Origin: Aliishimia sp965656085
GTDB taxonomy: Bacteria > Pseudomonadota > Alphaproteobacteria > Rhodobacterales > Rhodobacteraceae
Length of the DNA: 64,000 nucleotides
Direction: 5' to 3'
Assembly: GCA_965656085.1 (NCBI GenBank)
Contig: CBFHJA010000004.1
Location: forward strand, 62,001 to 126,000
Numbering within the stretch: the stretch's first letter is position 1; each line of letters starts with the position of its first letter. Both the position numbers and the translations under genes were made by a program. Below are positions 50,157 through 59,182 of the stretch, piece after piece. Below the pieces are notes generated by a model. It was not told where the DNA came from. It made no database searches and saw only the letters and a list, made by a program, of their open reading frames with translations.

Positions 50157-51692
50157 ATGCGCGGCCCGCATAATATTCTGAGGCTGATCCGGACCGGCGC
50201 CACCTTCGAGCGCACCGGTGCAATGGAGGTCGTGCTCGACGCGTTCGATGCGCCCAAACCGCTGCGCTTTCTGGCGCGCGCGCTCGGCTGGCCGTTCAAA
50301 TTTCTTGGCTATGCGGGCGATCCGGCGATGCCGCCGGCCACGCGCGCCCTGACCGCTCTCGGCCCGGCCTATATCAAGTTCGGACAGGTGCTCTCGACGC
50401 GGCCCGATGTGGTGGGCGAAGAGATGGCGCAGCAATTGCGGGTCTTGCAGGACAAACTTCCACCGTTCCCGGTGACCGTGGCCAAGGCCGAGGTCGAAAA
50501 AGAGCTTGGCCTGCAGGTCGACGACGTGTTCTCGCATTTCTCCGAGCCGGTCGCCGCGGCCTCGATCGCGCAGGTCCACAAGGCGACAATCGGCGCCACC
50601 GGGGAAGACGTGGCCGTCAAGGTCCTGCGCCCCGGCATCGAACGGGCCTTCAAGAAGGACGTCGATGCCTTCTATCTCGCGGCGCGCCTCGCGGATCTCT
50701 TCGCGCCCGGCGCCCGCCGTCTGCGCCCCATCGACGTGATCGAGCATTTCGACGGGGTCGTTCAAGGCGAATTGGACCTGCGGCTCGAATCCTCCTCCGC
50801 AAGTGAGTTCCTCGCCAATACCAAGGACGATCCGGGCTTCCAACTCCCTGATATAAAATGGGATTTGTCGGCCCGCCGGGTGATGACTCTGGGCTGGGCC
50901 GACGGTGTTCCGATGGGCGACAACGCGGCCATCGACGCCGCCGGCCATGACCGCAAGGAACTCGGCGAACGGGTTCTGCAACTCTTTCTGACGCATGCTC
51001 TGCGCGACGGCTATTTCCACGCCGACATGCATCAGGGCAATCTCAAGGTCGCGCCCAACGGCAACATCATCGCCTATGATTTCGGCATCATGGGCCATAT
51101 CGACGAATACACGCGCCGGGTTTACGCGGAGATCCTCTTCGGCTTCATTCGAAAGGATTACAAACGTGTGGCCGAGGTGCATTTCGAAGCCGGATATGTG
51201 CCGGCGGGGCAAGACGTGGATGAATTCGCCCGGGCCTTGCGGGCCGTGGGCGATCCGATTTTTGGCATGGATGCTTCGAAAATCTCGATGGGTCGGCTGC
51301 TGAGCTATCTTTTCGAAGTCACCGAGCGTTTCGGCATGGAGACCCGCACCGAGTTGATCCTGTTGCAACGCACCATGGTCGTGGTCGAAGGTGTGGCGCG
51401 CTCACTCAACCCGCAGATCAACATCTGGGAGGTCGCGCAGCCCATCGTCTCCGATTATATCCAGAAATCCATCGGCCCACGCGCCGTGCTCTCCGATCTG
51501 GCGAAGACCGCACGGGTGCTGACCCGTTTTGGCCCGCGCCTGCCGCGCCTTGTGGAGGCCGCCCTGATTCGGCAGTCCGCCGAAGAGCCCGAGCGCCATG
51601 CGAGTTTCTGGCGCTGGATCATCCTATCAGCGTTGCTGGGCGCCACCGCGAGCGCCGCGGTGATCGCCGTTCTGCTGCAAGTGCTTGACTAG
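50157..51692 (+). CDS. ubiB: Ubiquinone biosynthesis protein kinase-like UbiB
   Basis: A 511-residue ADCK/ABC1-family protein required for ubiquinone synthesis. The atypical kinase motif KFGQVLSTRPDVVG near 80 and the ASIAQVHKA Ala-rich loop near 145 replace the normal Gly loop; the catalytic region is GYFHADMHQGNLKV and the metal site AYDFGIMG. A C-terminal membrane helix (WIILSALLGATASAAVIAVLLQV) anchors it. Its stop overlaps the convergent thiolase stop by 4 bases. Confidence 0.97.
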   Translation: MRGPHNILRLIRTGATFERTGAMEVVLDAFDAPKPLRFLARALGWPFKFLGYAGDPAMPPATRALTALGPAYIKFGQVLSTRPDVVGEEMAQQLRVLQDKLPPFPVTVAKAEVEKELGLQVDDVFSHFSEPVAAASIAQVHKATIGATGEDVAVKVLRPGIERAFKKDVDAFYLAARLADLFAPGARRLRPIDVIEHFDGVVQGELDLRLESSSASEFLANTKDDPGFQLPDIKWDLSARRVMTLGWADGVPMGDNAAIDAAGHDRKELGERVLQLFLTHALRDGYFHADMHQGNLKVAPNGNIIAYDFGIMGHIDEYTRRVYAEILFGFIRKDYKRVAEVHFEAGYVPAGQDVDEFARALRAVGDPIFGMDASKISMGRLLSYLFEVTERFGMETRTELILLQRTMVVVEGVARSLNPQINIWEVAQPIVSDYIQKSIGPRAVLSDLAKTARVLTRFGPRLPRLVEAALIRQSAEEPERHASFWRWIILSALLGATASAAVIAVLLQVLD

Positions 51693-52867
51693 AGCCGTTC
51701 AATCGCCAGCGCGATGCCCTGACCGCCGCCGATGCACATGGTGATCAGAGCTTTCGAGCCGCCGATCCGCTCCAACTCGTAGAGCGCCTTCACGGTGATG
51801 ATCGCACCGGTCGCGCCCACCGGATGGCCAAGCGCGATTGCGCCGCCATTGGGGTTCACCCGTTCGGGATCCATGCCAAGCTCGCGCGCCACTGCCACGG
51901 CCTGCGCCGCGAAAGCCTCGTTGCTCTCGATCACGTCGAAATCGGAGATCTTCAACCCGGTGCGGTCGAGCAGCTTTTGTACCGCAGGCACCGGGCCAAT
52001 TCCCATCACCTCGGGCCGCACACCCGCATGGGCATAGCCCAGCACGCGCGCCTTCGGTGTCAGCCCGGCCTTGTCCGCCGCGTCCGCACGCGCCAGCACG
52101 AGCGCTGCCGCGCCATCATTGATGCCGCTGGCATTCCCGGCCGTCACCGAGCCGTCCTTCTGGAACACGGGGCGCAGGCCCGCGAGCGTGGCCGCATCGG
52201 TGGCTTTGGGATGCTCGTCGGTGTCGAACAGGACCGTCTCACGGCGCTGTTTCACCTCGACCGGCACGATCTGGCTGGCAAAGCGCCCCTCGGAGATCGC
52301 CGTTGCCGCCCGCTCCTGACTGAGCAGTGCGAAGGCATCCTGATCTTCGCGGCTGATCTGGTGCTCACCGGCGACGTTTTCCGCCGTCACGCCCATATGG
52401 CCGGTGCCGAACGGGCAGTTGAGCGCGCCGAGCATCATGTCGAGGCTTTTCACATCGCCCATCTTCGCGCCCCAACGCTGGTCGGGCATGATGAACGGGC
52501 TGCGCGACATGCTCTCGGCGCCGCCTGCAAGCGCAAAATCGGCATCGTGCATCGCGAGCGCCTGAATACCGGAAATGATCGCCTGCACGCCGGAGCCGCA
52601 AAGACGGTTCATGTTCATCGCCGGGGTCGTGTCCGGAACCCCGGCTTCCATCGCCGCCACGCGCGACAGGTACATGTCGCGGGGCTCGGTGTTGATCACA
52701 TGGCCGAACATCACATGGCCGATCTGCCCGCCTTCGACACCAGAGCGCTCCAGCGCTGCCCTGCTCGCGGTGGCCGCGAGCGCGCTCGGCGGGGTGGCCG
52801 CGAGGCTGCCGCCGAAGGTTCCGATCGCGGTGCGCGCACCGTCGAGAATCACGATTTCCTGATCCAT
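51689..52867 (-). CDS. Acetyl-CoA acetyltransferase / beta-ketothiolase
   Basis: A 392-residue thiolase II-type enzyme that condenses or cleaves beta-ketoacyl-CoA. The nucleophile C90 (NRLCGSGVQAI), the His in GGAIALGHPVGATGA and the second Cys in MCIGGGQGIA complete the active site. It may act in polyhydroxyalkanoate synthesis, fatty-acid breakdown or ketone-body routes; no partner genes are adjacent. It overlaps ubiB tail to tail. Confidence 0.94.
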   Translation of the reverse strand: MDQEIVILDGARTAIGTFGGSLAATPPSALAATASRAALERSGVEGGQIGHVMFGHVINTEPRDMYLSRVAAMEAGVPDTTPAMNMNRLCGSGVQAIISGIQALAMHDADFALAGGAESMSRSPFIMPDQRWGAKMGDVKSLDMMLGALNCPFGTGHMGVTAENVAGEHQISREDQDAFALLSQERAATAISEGRFASQIVPVEVKQRRETVLFDTDEHPKATDAATLAGLRPVFQKDGSVTAGNASGINDGAAALVLARADAADKAGLTPKARVLGYAHAGVRPEVMGIGPVPAVQKLLDRTGLKISDFDVIESNEAFAAQAVAVARELGMDPERVNPNGGAIALGHPVGATGAIITVKALYELERIGGSKALITMCIGGGQGIALAIERL

Positions 52868-52940
52868 GGGTCGTCCTTTCGTTGTTCTGTCCCCGACCTA
52901 CCGGGCGATCCGGGGCCGGGCTAGTCCGACGCTGCGGAAT

Positions 52941-53681
52941 TCACCCAGAGCGGGAAGGCTCCAGACGCTCGCGCCCGTCCGGCCCGAGCAGGAAACACGC
53001 TCCAGCCTCGAAAACGCAGGCCGTGAGGGGCCGCCCGTAGCCAGCGCCGGTGTCGAGATTGACCCGGTTGCCGTAATGGGTCGCCGCCTGCACCGGGGTA
53101 TGCCCATGCACAATCAGCTTTGGATGCGGCGCCGTGACCTCGTGGAACTCATTGCGGATCCAGATCAGGTCTTCCTCGGTCTGCTCACGCAACGGCACCC
53201 CGGGCCGGATGCCCGCATGGCAGAAGAACAACGCCTCGGTCTCGAAACTCAGCTCCAGCCCTTCAAGAAAGGCCATATGCGCAGCTGGCACCGCCTCCAG
53301 CGCATCCGCATGAACGTCCTTCACCCGCCGTGTGCCTGCAACCGGCACGCCATACGAGGAGAGCGTCGCATCGCCGCCAAGACGGGGATGCAGCCAGTAA
53401 AGCTCGACCATCATATGCGGGTCTTCCTGCGGCGGGGTTTGCAGAAAAAGCCGAAACATCCGGTCGTGATTGCCCATCAGGAAGGTCCAGTTCCGCCCCG
53501 ACGCGCGCCCTTCGATGAGCCGCTCCAGCACGCCTTGGCTGTCCGGCCCGCGATCCACGTAATCGCCGACGAACACCACCCGGGCCTCAGCGCCGCCATC
53601 GGCCTCGATCCGCGCGAGCACCTGGTCAAGCGCGTCCGCCTGCCCATGAATATCGCCCACCGCGTAGATTGCATCACCCAT
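52941..53681 (-). CDS. Metallophosphatase (PP2A/ApaH-like)
   Basis: A 246-residue calcineurin-type phosphoesterase with all core motifs: GDIHG at 9-13, VGDYVDRGPDS, LMGNHD, and the C-terminal HGHTPV. It resembles bacterial serine/threonine phosphatases and diadenosine-tetraphosphatases; the substrate cannot be fixed. AGGGG lies 6 bases upstream of the ATG at 53681. Upstream in-frame extension overlaps serA in another frame and is not real. Confidence 0.87.
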   Translation of the reverse strand: MGDAIYAVGDIHGQADALDQVLARIEADGGAEARVVFVGDYVDRGPDSQGVLERLIEGRASGRNWTFLMGNHDRMFRLFLQTPPQEDPHMMVELYWLHPRLGGDATLSSYGVPVAGTRRVKDVHADALEAVPAAHMAFLEGLELSFETEALFFCHAGIRPGVPLREQTEEDLIWIRNEFHEVTAPHPKLIVHGHTPVQAATHYGNRVNLDTGAGYGRPLTACVFEAGACFLLGPDGRERLEPSRSG

Positions 53682-53702
53682 AGCGCACCCCTGAAAAACG
53701 CC

Positions 53703-53721
53703 GCCCGGACCTGTCCCGGGC
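53703..53721. repeat. GCCCGG-type hairpin
   Basis: GCCCGG-ACCTGTC-CCGGGC in the gap between serA and the metallophosphatase gene, related to the CCGGG hairpin at 17958. No T-run follows. Confidence 0.35.
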
Positions 53722-53751
53722 AGCGCGCGATCTATGGCAGGTTTCGCCCGA

Positions 53752-55344
53752 TCAGGCCACTTTGAATTCGAGCGGCTTGACCTGCCGGAACATGCCGGTG
53801 GTCTCCAGCGCCGTGAGCACCTGCCCCTGAACCGGCGTATCGACATAGAGCAGCGCAATCGCCTCGCCGCCAGCCTCGTTCCGCCCCAACGTGAAGTTCG
53901 CGATGTTGACGCCGTTCTTGCCCATCGTATTGCCCAAAAGCCCGATGATCCCCGGCACGTCCTCGTTGGTCGTGTAGAGCATGTGCTGGCCAATCTCGGC
54001 GTCGATATTGATGCCCTTGATCTGGATGAAGCGCGGCTTGCCGTCGCTGAACACGGTGCCCGCAATCGAACGCTCGCGCTGGTCGGTAACGACGGTGACC
54101 TTGATATAGCCCTCGAACGCGCCCGACTTGTCCTGATTGGTGGTCGAGATCTTGATGCCCTTATCCTTCGCGATGACCGGCGCCGAGACCATGTTCACGT
54201 CCGGGTTCACCCGCGCCATGATCCCCGCGACGACCGAGCAGTTCAGCGCGGCAAGGTTCATCTGCGCGACGGTGCCGTCATAGAGGATGTTGATCGCCTT
54301 GATGGGTTCGTCGGTGAGTTGCCCGATGAAGCTGCCCAGATGCCCGGCCAGTTGCACCCATGGCCCCATGACCTTGGCTTCCTCGGCGGTCATCGACGGC
54401 ATGTTCAGCGCGTTCTCGACCGCGCCATCGAGCAGGTAGTTCGACATCTGCTCAGCCACTTGCAACGCAACATTCTCCTGCGCTTCGGAGGTCGCGGCAC
54501 CCAGATGCGGGGTGCAGACGACGTTCGGCTGGTCAAAGAGCGGGTTCTCGGTGGCGGGCTCGACGCTGAACACGTCGAAGGCGGCCCCGGCCACATGGCC
54601 CGATTTCAGCGCCTCGGCGAGCGCCTCCTCATCCACCAAACCGCCGCGCGCGCAGTTGATGATCCGCACACCCTTTTTCATCTTTGCAATCGCCTCGGCG
54701 TCGATCATCCCGCGTGTCTGGTCGGTTGCCGGGACGTGCAGCGTGATGAAATCGGCGCGTTTCAGAAGATCGTCCAATTCGACCTTCTCGACACCCATCT
54801 TGTCCGCCTTGGCCTCGCTCAGGAACGGATCATAGGCGATGACCTTCATCTTCAGCCCCCGCGCGCGGTCACAGACGATGCCGCCGATATTGCCCGCGCC
54901 GATCACGCCAAGCGTCTTGCCGGTCAGCTCGACCCCCATGAATTTCAACTTCTCCCACTTGCCCGCATGGGTCGAGGCGCTGGCCTCGGGGATTTGCCGC
55001 GCCACTGCGAACATCATCGCAATCGCGTGCTCGGCGGTCGTGATCATGTTGCCGAAGGGCGTGTTCATCACGATGATCCCCTTCTTGGAGGCGGCCTCCT
55101 TGTCGATATTGTCGGTGCCGATCCCGGCGCGACCGATCACCTTGAGATTGTCGGCAGCGGCGATGATCTTCTCGGTGACCTTGGTCGCGGAGCGGATCGC
55201 CAGCCCGTCATATTGACCGATGACTTCGAGCAGCTTGTCCTTGTCCTTGCCCAGATCGGGCTGGAAATCGACCTCGATCCCGCGGTCTTTGAAGATCTGA
55301 ACGGCGGCGTCGGAGAGTTTGTCGGAGATAAGTACCTTGGGCAT
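53752..55344 (-). CDS. serA: D-3-phosphoglycerate dehydrogenase
   Basis: A 530-residue enzyme for the first step of serine synthesis (3-phosphoglycerate to 3-phosphohydroxypyruvate, NAD). It starts MPKVLISDKLSDAAVQIF with AAAGGAC 9 bases upstream. The NAD loop is GVIGAGNIGGIV near 145, the substrate region NCARGGLVDEEAL near 230, the intervening domain spans about 310-450 and a C-terminal ACT domain (SerA type with feedback site) ends QVKPLEFKVA. It lies downstream of serC with palindromes between. Confidence 0.98.
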   Translation of the reverse strand: MPKVLISDKLSDAAVQIFKDRGIEVDFQPDLGKDKDKLLEVIGQYDGLAIRSATKVTEKIIAAADNLKVIGRAGIGTDNIDKEAASKKGIIVMNTPFGNMITTAEHAIAMMFAVARQIPEASASTHAGKWEKLKFMGVELTGKTLGVIGAGNIGGIVCDRARGLKMKVIAYDPFLSEAKADKMGVEKVELDDLLKRADFITLHVPATDQTRGMIDAEAIAKMKKGVRIINCARGGLVDEEALAEALKSGHVAGAAFDVFSVEPATENPLFDQPNVVCTPHLGAATSEAQENVALQVAEQMSNYLLDGAVENALNMPSMTAEEAKVMGPWVQLAGHLGSFIGQLTDEPIKAINILYDGTVAQMNLAALNCSVVAGIMARVNPDVNMVSAPVIAKDKGIKISTTNQDKSGAFEGYIKVTVVTDQRERSIAGTVFSDGKPRFIQIKGINIDAEIGQHMLYTTNEDVPGIIGLLGNTMGKNGVNIANFTLGRNEAGGEAIALLYVDTPVQGQVLTALETTGMFRQVKPLEFKVA

Positions 55345-55363
55345 TTTAAGTGTCCTTTCGGAT

Positions 55364-55382
55364 GGTGGGCAAATTGCCCACC
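55364..55382. repeat. GGTGGGCA palindrome, copy 2
   Basis: GGTGGGCA-AAT-TGCCCACC 20 bases upstream of the serA ATG, with CTACA on its right. It is the mirror image of copy 3 at 55450-55468, so the two form an inverted pair in the serC-serA gap. Confidence 0.62.
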
Positions 55383-55449
55383 CTACATGGGGGAAGGGGT
55401 GCCGGACGGGCGTCGCGCCCATCTTCGGGTCAATTCAGAGGCTGTGTAG

Positions 55450-55468
55450 GGTGGGCAATCTGCCCACC
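55450..55468. repeat. GGTGGGCA palindrome, copy 3
   Basis: TGTAG then GGTGGGCA-ATC-TGCCCACC, 7 bases after the serC stop on the minus strand. Together with copy 2 it brackets about 105 bases of intergenic DNA. Confidence 0.62.
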
Positions 55469-55474
55469 ACACCC

Positions 55475-56629
55475 TCACGCGGCTTCGGAAAGCGCTTCAA
55501 GTTCAACCGCATAAGCCCAGTCGAGCCATGGCAGCATCGCCTCGATATCCGCTGTCTCGACCGTGCCGCCGCACCAGATGCGCAGCCCGGCAGGCGCGTC
55601 GCGATAGGCGCCCATGTCCAGCGCCACATTCTCGTCCGAGAGCCGTTTGGCGACGGCCTTGGCAAAGGCAGCGGTGTCGGAAATCGCCGGGTTGGTGAAC
55701 TTGAGGCACACGGAGGTGTTCGAACGCGTGGCGGGGTCCACAGCGAGATTGTCGATCCAATCGCGCGCGGCGCAGAAGTCCCAGACCGCCTGCGCATTGG
55801 CATCGGCCCGCGCGATCAGCCCGTCGAGCCCGCCCACCGAGCGCGCCCATTTCAGGCAGTTGAGGTAGTCTTCCACCGCCAGCATCGACGGCGTGTTGAT
55901 AGTCTCGCCCCGGAACACACCGTCGATCAGCTTGCCACCCTTCGTGAGGCGGAAAATCTTCGGCAGCGGCCAGGGCGGCGTGTAGGATTCGAGCCGTTCG
56001 ACAGCGCGCGGGGACAGGATCAGCATCCCATGCGCCGCCTCGCCACCGAGCACCTTTTGCCACGAGAAGGTCGTCACATCGAGTTTGTCCCAAGGCAGGT
56101 CCATCGCGAAAGCCGCAGAGGTCGCGTCGCAGATGGTCAGCCCGGCGCGGGTTTCGGGGATCGCGTCGCCATTCGGCATCCGCACGCCGGAGGTGGTGCC
56201 ATTCCATGTGAAGACGACGTCGGTGTCATAATCGAGCGCCGCCATATCGACGATCTCGCCATAGCCAGCGGTCTTCACCTCGGCGTCGAGCTTGAGCTGT
56301 TTGACCACATCAGTCACCCAGCCAGCGCCAAAGCTCTCCCAAGCGACCATCGTGCAGGGCCGCGCGCCCAAGAGCGACCACATCGCCATTTCGACGGCAC
56401 CGGTGTCAGAAGCGGGCACGATGCCGATCTTGTAATCCGCCGGCACGCCAAGCAGGTCGCGGGTCTCTTCGATCGCCGCCTTCAGTTTGTCCTTGCCGAT
56501 CGCGGCCCGATGCGAGCGGCCCAGCGCGGCATCGGACAGATCGTCCAGTTTGAATGTGGGGGGTTTGGCACAGGGGCCAGATGAAAAACGTGGATTGGCC
56601 GGCCGCGTTGCCGGTGCTTGAGTAGCCAT
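55475..56629 (-). CDS. serC: Phosphoserine aminotransferase
   Basis: A 384-residue PLP enzyme that transaminates 3-phosphohydroxypyruvate to phosphoserine. The PLP Lys is in TFSWQKVLGGEAAHG near residue 195, and FSSGPCAKPP and PASDTGAVEMAMWS at the N-terminal half fit the alphaproteobacterial SerC. It heads serC-serA, with a probable serC-type leader RNA before the start. Ribosome site TAAGGA. Confidence 0.98.
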   Translation of the reverse strand: MATQAPATRPANPRFSSGPCAKPPTFKLDDLSDAALGRSHRAAIGKDKLKAAIEETRDLLGVPADYKIGIVPASDTGAVEMAMWSLLGARPCTMVAWESFGAGWVTDVVKQLKLDAEVKTAGYGEIVDMAALDYDTDVVFTWNGTTSGVRMPNGDAIPETRAGLTICDATSAAFAMDLPWDKLDVTTFSWQKVLGGEAAHGMLILSPRAVERLESYTPPWPLPKIFRLTKGGKLIDGVFRGETINTPSMLAVEDYLNCLKWARSVGGLDGLIARADANAQAVWDFCAARDWIDNLAVDPATRSNTSVCLKFTNPAISDTAAFAKAVAKRLSDENVALDMGAYRDAPAGLRIWCGGTVETADIEAMLPWLDWAYAVELEALSEAA

Positions 56630-56633
56630 CTGA

Positions 56634-56692
56634 TGTTATCCTTACAGATATGCGCCCTTCGTTGGGGAAGGGTGTCCCGCCGCTGGGGATAA
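56634..56692 (-). ncRNA. serC leader RNA motif
   Basis: On the minus strand just before the serC ATG the sequence carries GCGGCGGGACACC, a hairpin CCCTTC-CCCAAC-GAAGGG (56655-56672), GCGCATATC and then TAAGGA as ribosome site. A conserved structured leader named the serC motif is known upstream of serC-serA in alphaproteobacteria; position and layout fit. Whether it senses a ligand or a protein is unknown. Confidence 0.55.
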
Positions 56693-56786
56693 TCGCAAAG
56701 CGCCCCATGGCACAAGCGCAAAGATGTCGCTATAGCGCCGCCTGATCGCGCAAAAGCGACGCGCTTTGTCCCCGATAGGAAACGAA

Positions 56787-57665
56787 ATGTTCATAGCCAC
56801 CCTTCTCTGCACGCCCGGCACGCGCCGTCTCGACAAGGCTTTGGTCGAAAACCTGCGCAACGCGTGGGGCGGCGGGGATTCGGTCTGGCTCGCGCCGGAC
56901 GAGGCGGCGGAATTCGCTTTGTCCACGCAGCCGGGCAATCTCTGGGACGTGTGGGAGGAGCTGCAGGGTCTTGGGGTCGATCTGATCTTCCAGCCCTCTG
57001 AAAACAGGCGAAAAAAGATGCTTCTCGCCGATATGGACAGCACCATGATCGAGCAGGAATGCATCGACGAGTTGGCCGAGGAGGCAGGCGTCGGGGCGCA
57101 TGTCAGAGACATCACCGCGCGGGCGATGAATGGCGAGTTGGACTTCGAGGGGGCGCTGACCGAGCGGGTCGGCTTGCTCAAGGGCTTGCCCGAATCGGTG
57201 ATAGGCAAGGTCCTCGCTGAGCGCATCAGCTTCATGCCCGGCGGCGCGGCGCTGATCGCGACCATGAAAGCCCATGGCGCCTATTGCGCGCTGGTCTCCG
57301 GTGGCTTCACCGCCTTCACAGCCAAGGTCGCCGCGCATCTGGGTTTCGACGAGAACCGCGCGAACACGCTTATGGCCGAGAATGGAAGCCTGACCGGCGA
57401 TGTGGCCCGCCCGATCTTGGGCAAGCAGGCAAAAGTGGACGCCCTTGAAGACATCACCGCCCGCCTTGGGATTGCCGAGGCGGATGTGATCGCCGTAGGC
57501 GACGGGGCGAACGATCTGGGCATGCTGCACCGCGCCGGATCAGGCGTCGCGCTCCACGCCAAACCCTCGGTCGCCGCGCAATGCGACATCCGGATCAACC
57601 ACGGTGACTTGACCGCGCTTCTCTACCTGCAAGGCTACGCGGCAGACAGCTTCGTATCGCCCTGA
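56787..57665 (+). CDS. serB: Phosphoserine phosphatase
   Basis: A 292-residue HAD phosphatase that makes serine from phosphoserine. The Asp nucleophile motif is LLADMDSTMIEQECIDELAE near 82, followed by ALVSGGFTAFTAKVA and GDGANDLGML. AGGA lies 6 bases upstream of the ATG at 56787. It is divergent from serC, so the last three pathway steps are together. Confidence 0.97.
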   Translation: MFIATLLCTPGTRRLDKALVENLRNAWGGGDSVWLAPDEAAEFALSTQPGNLWDVWEELQGLGVDLIFQPSENRRKKMLLADMDSTMIEQECIDELAEEAGVGAHVRDITARAMNGELDFEGALTERVGLLKGLPESVIGKVLAERISFMPGGAALIATMKAHGAYCALVSGGFTAFTAKVAAHLGFDENRANTLMAENGSLTGDVARPILGKQAKVDALEDITARLGIAEADVIAVGDGANDLGMLHRAGSGVALHAKPSVAAQCDIRINHGDLTALLYLQGYAADSFVSP

Positions 57666-57708
57666 GCGAAAATGGTGTACGCTCGCGCCGACCAAAGGAG
57701 TGCGCGAC

Positions 57709-58023
57709 ATGCCCAACTTTTTGCTGGTGTACCATGGCGGCAAGGAGCCCGAGACCCCCGAAGAGGGCGAGGCGATGATGGCCGCGTGGATGGCGTGGTT
57801 CAACGACATGGGCGAGGCGGTCGTCGATGGCGGCAACCCAGTTGGCCAATCCTACACGGTCAGCGCGTCCGGAATTGCCCATGATGGCGGCGCAAATCCG
57901 GTCTCAGGCTACACAGTGATCGCCGCTGAAACACTTGATGCGGCCTGTACGATGGCCCAAGCCTGCCCGATCATGGGCGAAGGCGGCTCCATCGAAGTGG
58001 CCGAAATTCACGAGGTCGGCTGA
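57709..58023 (+). CDS. YCII-related (DGPF) protein
   Basis: A 104-residue protein of the YCII-related group. MPNFLLVYHGGKEPET, the MMAAWMAWFNDMGEAVVDGG central part and GYTVIAAETLDAACTMAQACPI fit. Members are small dimeric proteins of unclear function. AAAGGAG is 8 bases upstream. It follows serB by 43 bases. Confidence 0.8.
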   Translation: MPNFLLVYHGGKEPETPEEGEAMMAAWMAWFNDMGEAVVDGGNPVGQSYTVSASGIAHDGGANPVSGYTVIAAETLDAACTMAQACPIMGEGGSIEVAEIHEVG

Positions 58024-58025
58024 CC

Positions 58026-59006
58026 TCAACACAAAGGCGGCGCGGCCCGCAGCCACCCGGTCTGCAGTCCCCGCCAGTTTCGGATTGGCGCGTTGAGATA
58101 CTTCAGTGTCTCCAGATGATCGGCCTCCAACACCCCGAGCTTCACCAAAATCGCGACCAACGCACATTCCGAGGCCCGCGTCGCGCCATCGACTATCTTC
58201 AGCGCGACCCCAAGCTGCTTTTCAGGAATGATCGCCACGAAAAACGCCTCCGCCCCGGTCTTGATCGCCACGCGCCCGCCCATGGCGCGCATCAGGTTGG
58301 TGCAGGCCCGCCCTTCTCCGGCGACAAGCTCGGGATGCAACGTCATCGCCTCACGGAGCCGCGCTTCCGCACTGCCCTCGGGCGCGGCAGCAAAGCGCCC
58401 CATCGCCCGGCCAAGCCCGTGCAAGGTCGTTGCGAAATTCGGCGCGGAGCAGCCGTCGATGGCGTGCCCGGCCACGGTTTCTCCGGTGCTGCGCTCCCAT
58501 GCCTCATGCACGGCCTTTTGCACCGGATGCCCCAGATCCAGATACTCCGCATCCCCGCCGAGATGCTGCGACAGGGTCAAAAACCCGGCGTGTTTGCCCG
58601 AACAATTGTTGTGCCACTGACAGGGGCTTTGATCGGTCTTGATGAGCCCGTCCCGCGCAGGAAGGTCGGCGGGCGGTTGCGGCCCGCAGCGCAGCGCATC
58701 ATCCCCGAGCCCCAGATCGCCGAGCCAGCGCGCCACCCGCGAGGTGTGGATCTCCGCCCCCTGATGCGACGCGCAAGCGAGCGCGAGATGCTCGGTCCCG
58801 AGCCCGAACCGGTCCGCCGCACCGCTGTCCACAAGCGGCAGAGCCTGAATCATCTTCGACGAGGAGCGCGGCAAGACGAGCGTGTCCGGATCGCCCCAGA
58901 CCTGCACGATCTCGCCCGCCCCGTCGCAGACCACCGCATGGCCAAGATGCACACTTTCCAGAAATGGCCCGCGCCAGATTTCCGCCATTGGAACTGGATT
59001 GCTCAT
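58026..59006 (-). CDS. Type II-like L-asparaginase family protein
   Basis: A 326-residue enzyme of the R. etli AnsA-like asparaginase group (bacterial asparaginase II domain). RSSSKMIQALPLVDSGAADRFGL, CASHQGAEIHTSRV and HNNCSGKHAGFL are family landmarks; S and K in the first two correspond to active-site residues. The ATG at 59006 has GAGGG 5 bases upstream. It should deamidate asparagine; regulation not visible. Confidence 0.85.
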   Translation of the reverse strand: MSNPVPMAEIWRGPFLESVHLGHAVVCDGAGEIVQVWGDPDTLVLPRSSSKMIQALPLVDSGAADRFGLGTEHLALACASHQGAEIHTSRVARWLGDLGLGDDALRCGPQPPADLPARDGLIKTDQSPCQWHNNCSGKHAGFLTLSQHLGGDAEYLDLGHPVQKAVHEAWERSTGETVAGHAIDGCSAPNFATTLHGLGRAMGRFAAAPEGSAEARLREAMTLHPELVAGEGRACTNLMRAMGGRVAIKTGAEAFFVAIIPEKQLGVALKIVDGATRASECALVAILVKLGVLEADHLETLKYLNAPIRNWRGLQTGWLRAAPPLC

Positions 59007-59182
59007 ATTTGCCCTCACGCTTTGGCGATTTTCCACCCTTCCCGCTTTCACCCGGACTGGAAATTCGATACAAGCCGGGTCATGTGCGAAGCGCCGCGCA
59101 TGTGCAAGCAGGAAGGCCCGGAGACAGGGTCAAGGCACCGGCGGCGAGATTGAGGTCAAGGACAGTCCGGAGGCTGACAGAG

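Noticed and set aside
52941..54065. 374-codon form of the metallophosphatase
   Set aside because: The first 128 residues are serA read in another frame; the ATG at 53681 with its ribosome site gives the normal family start.
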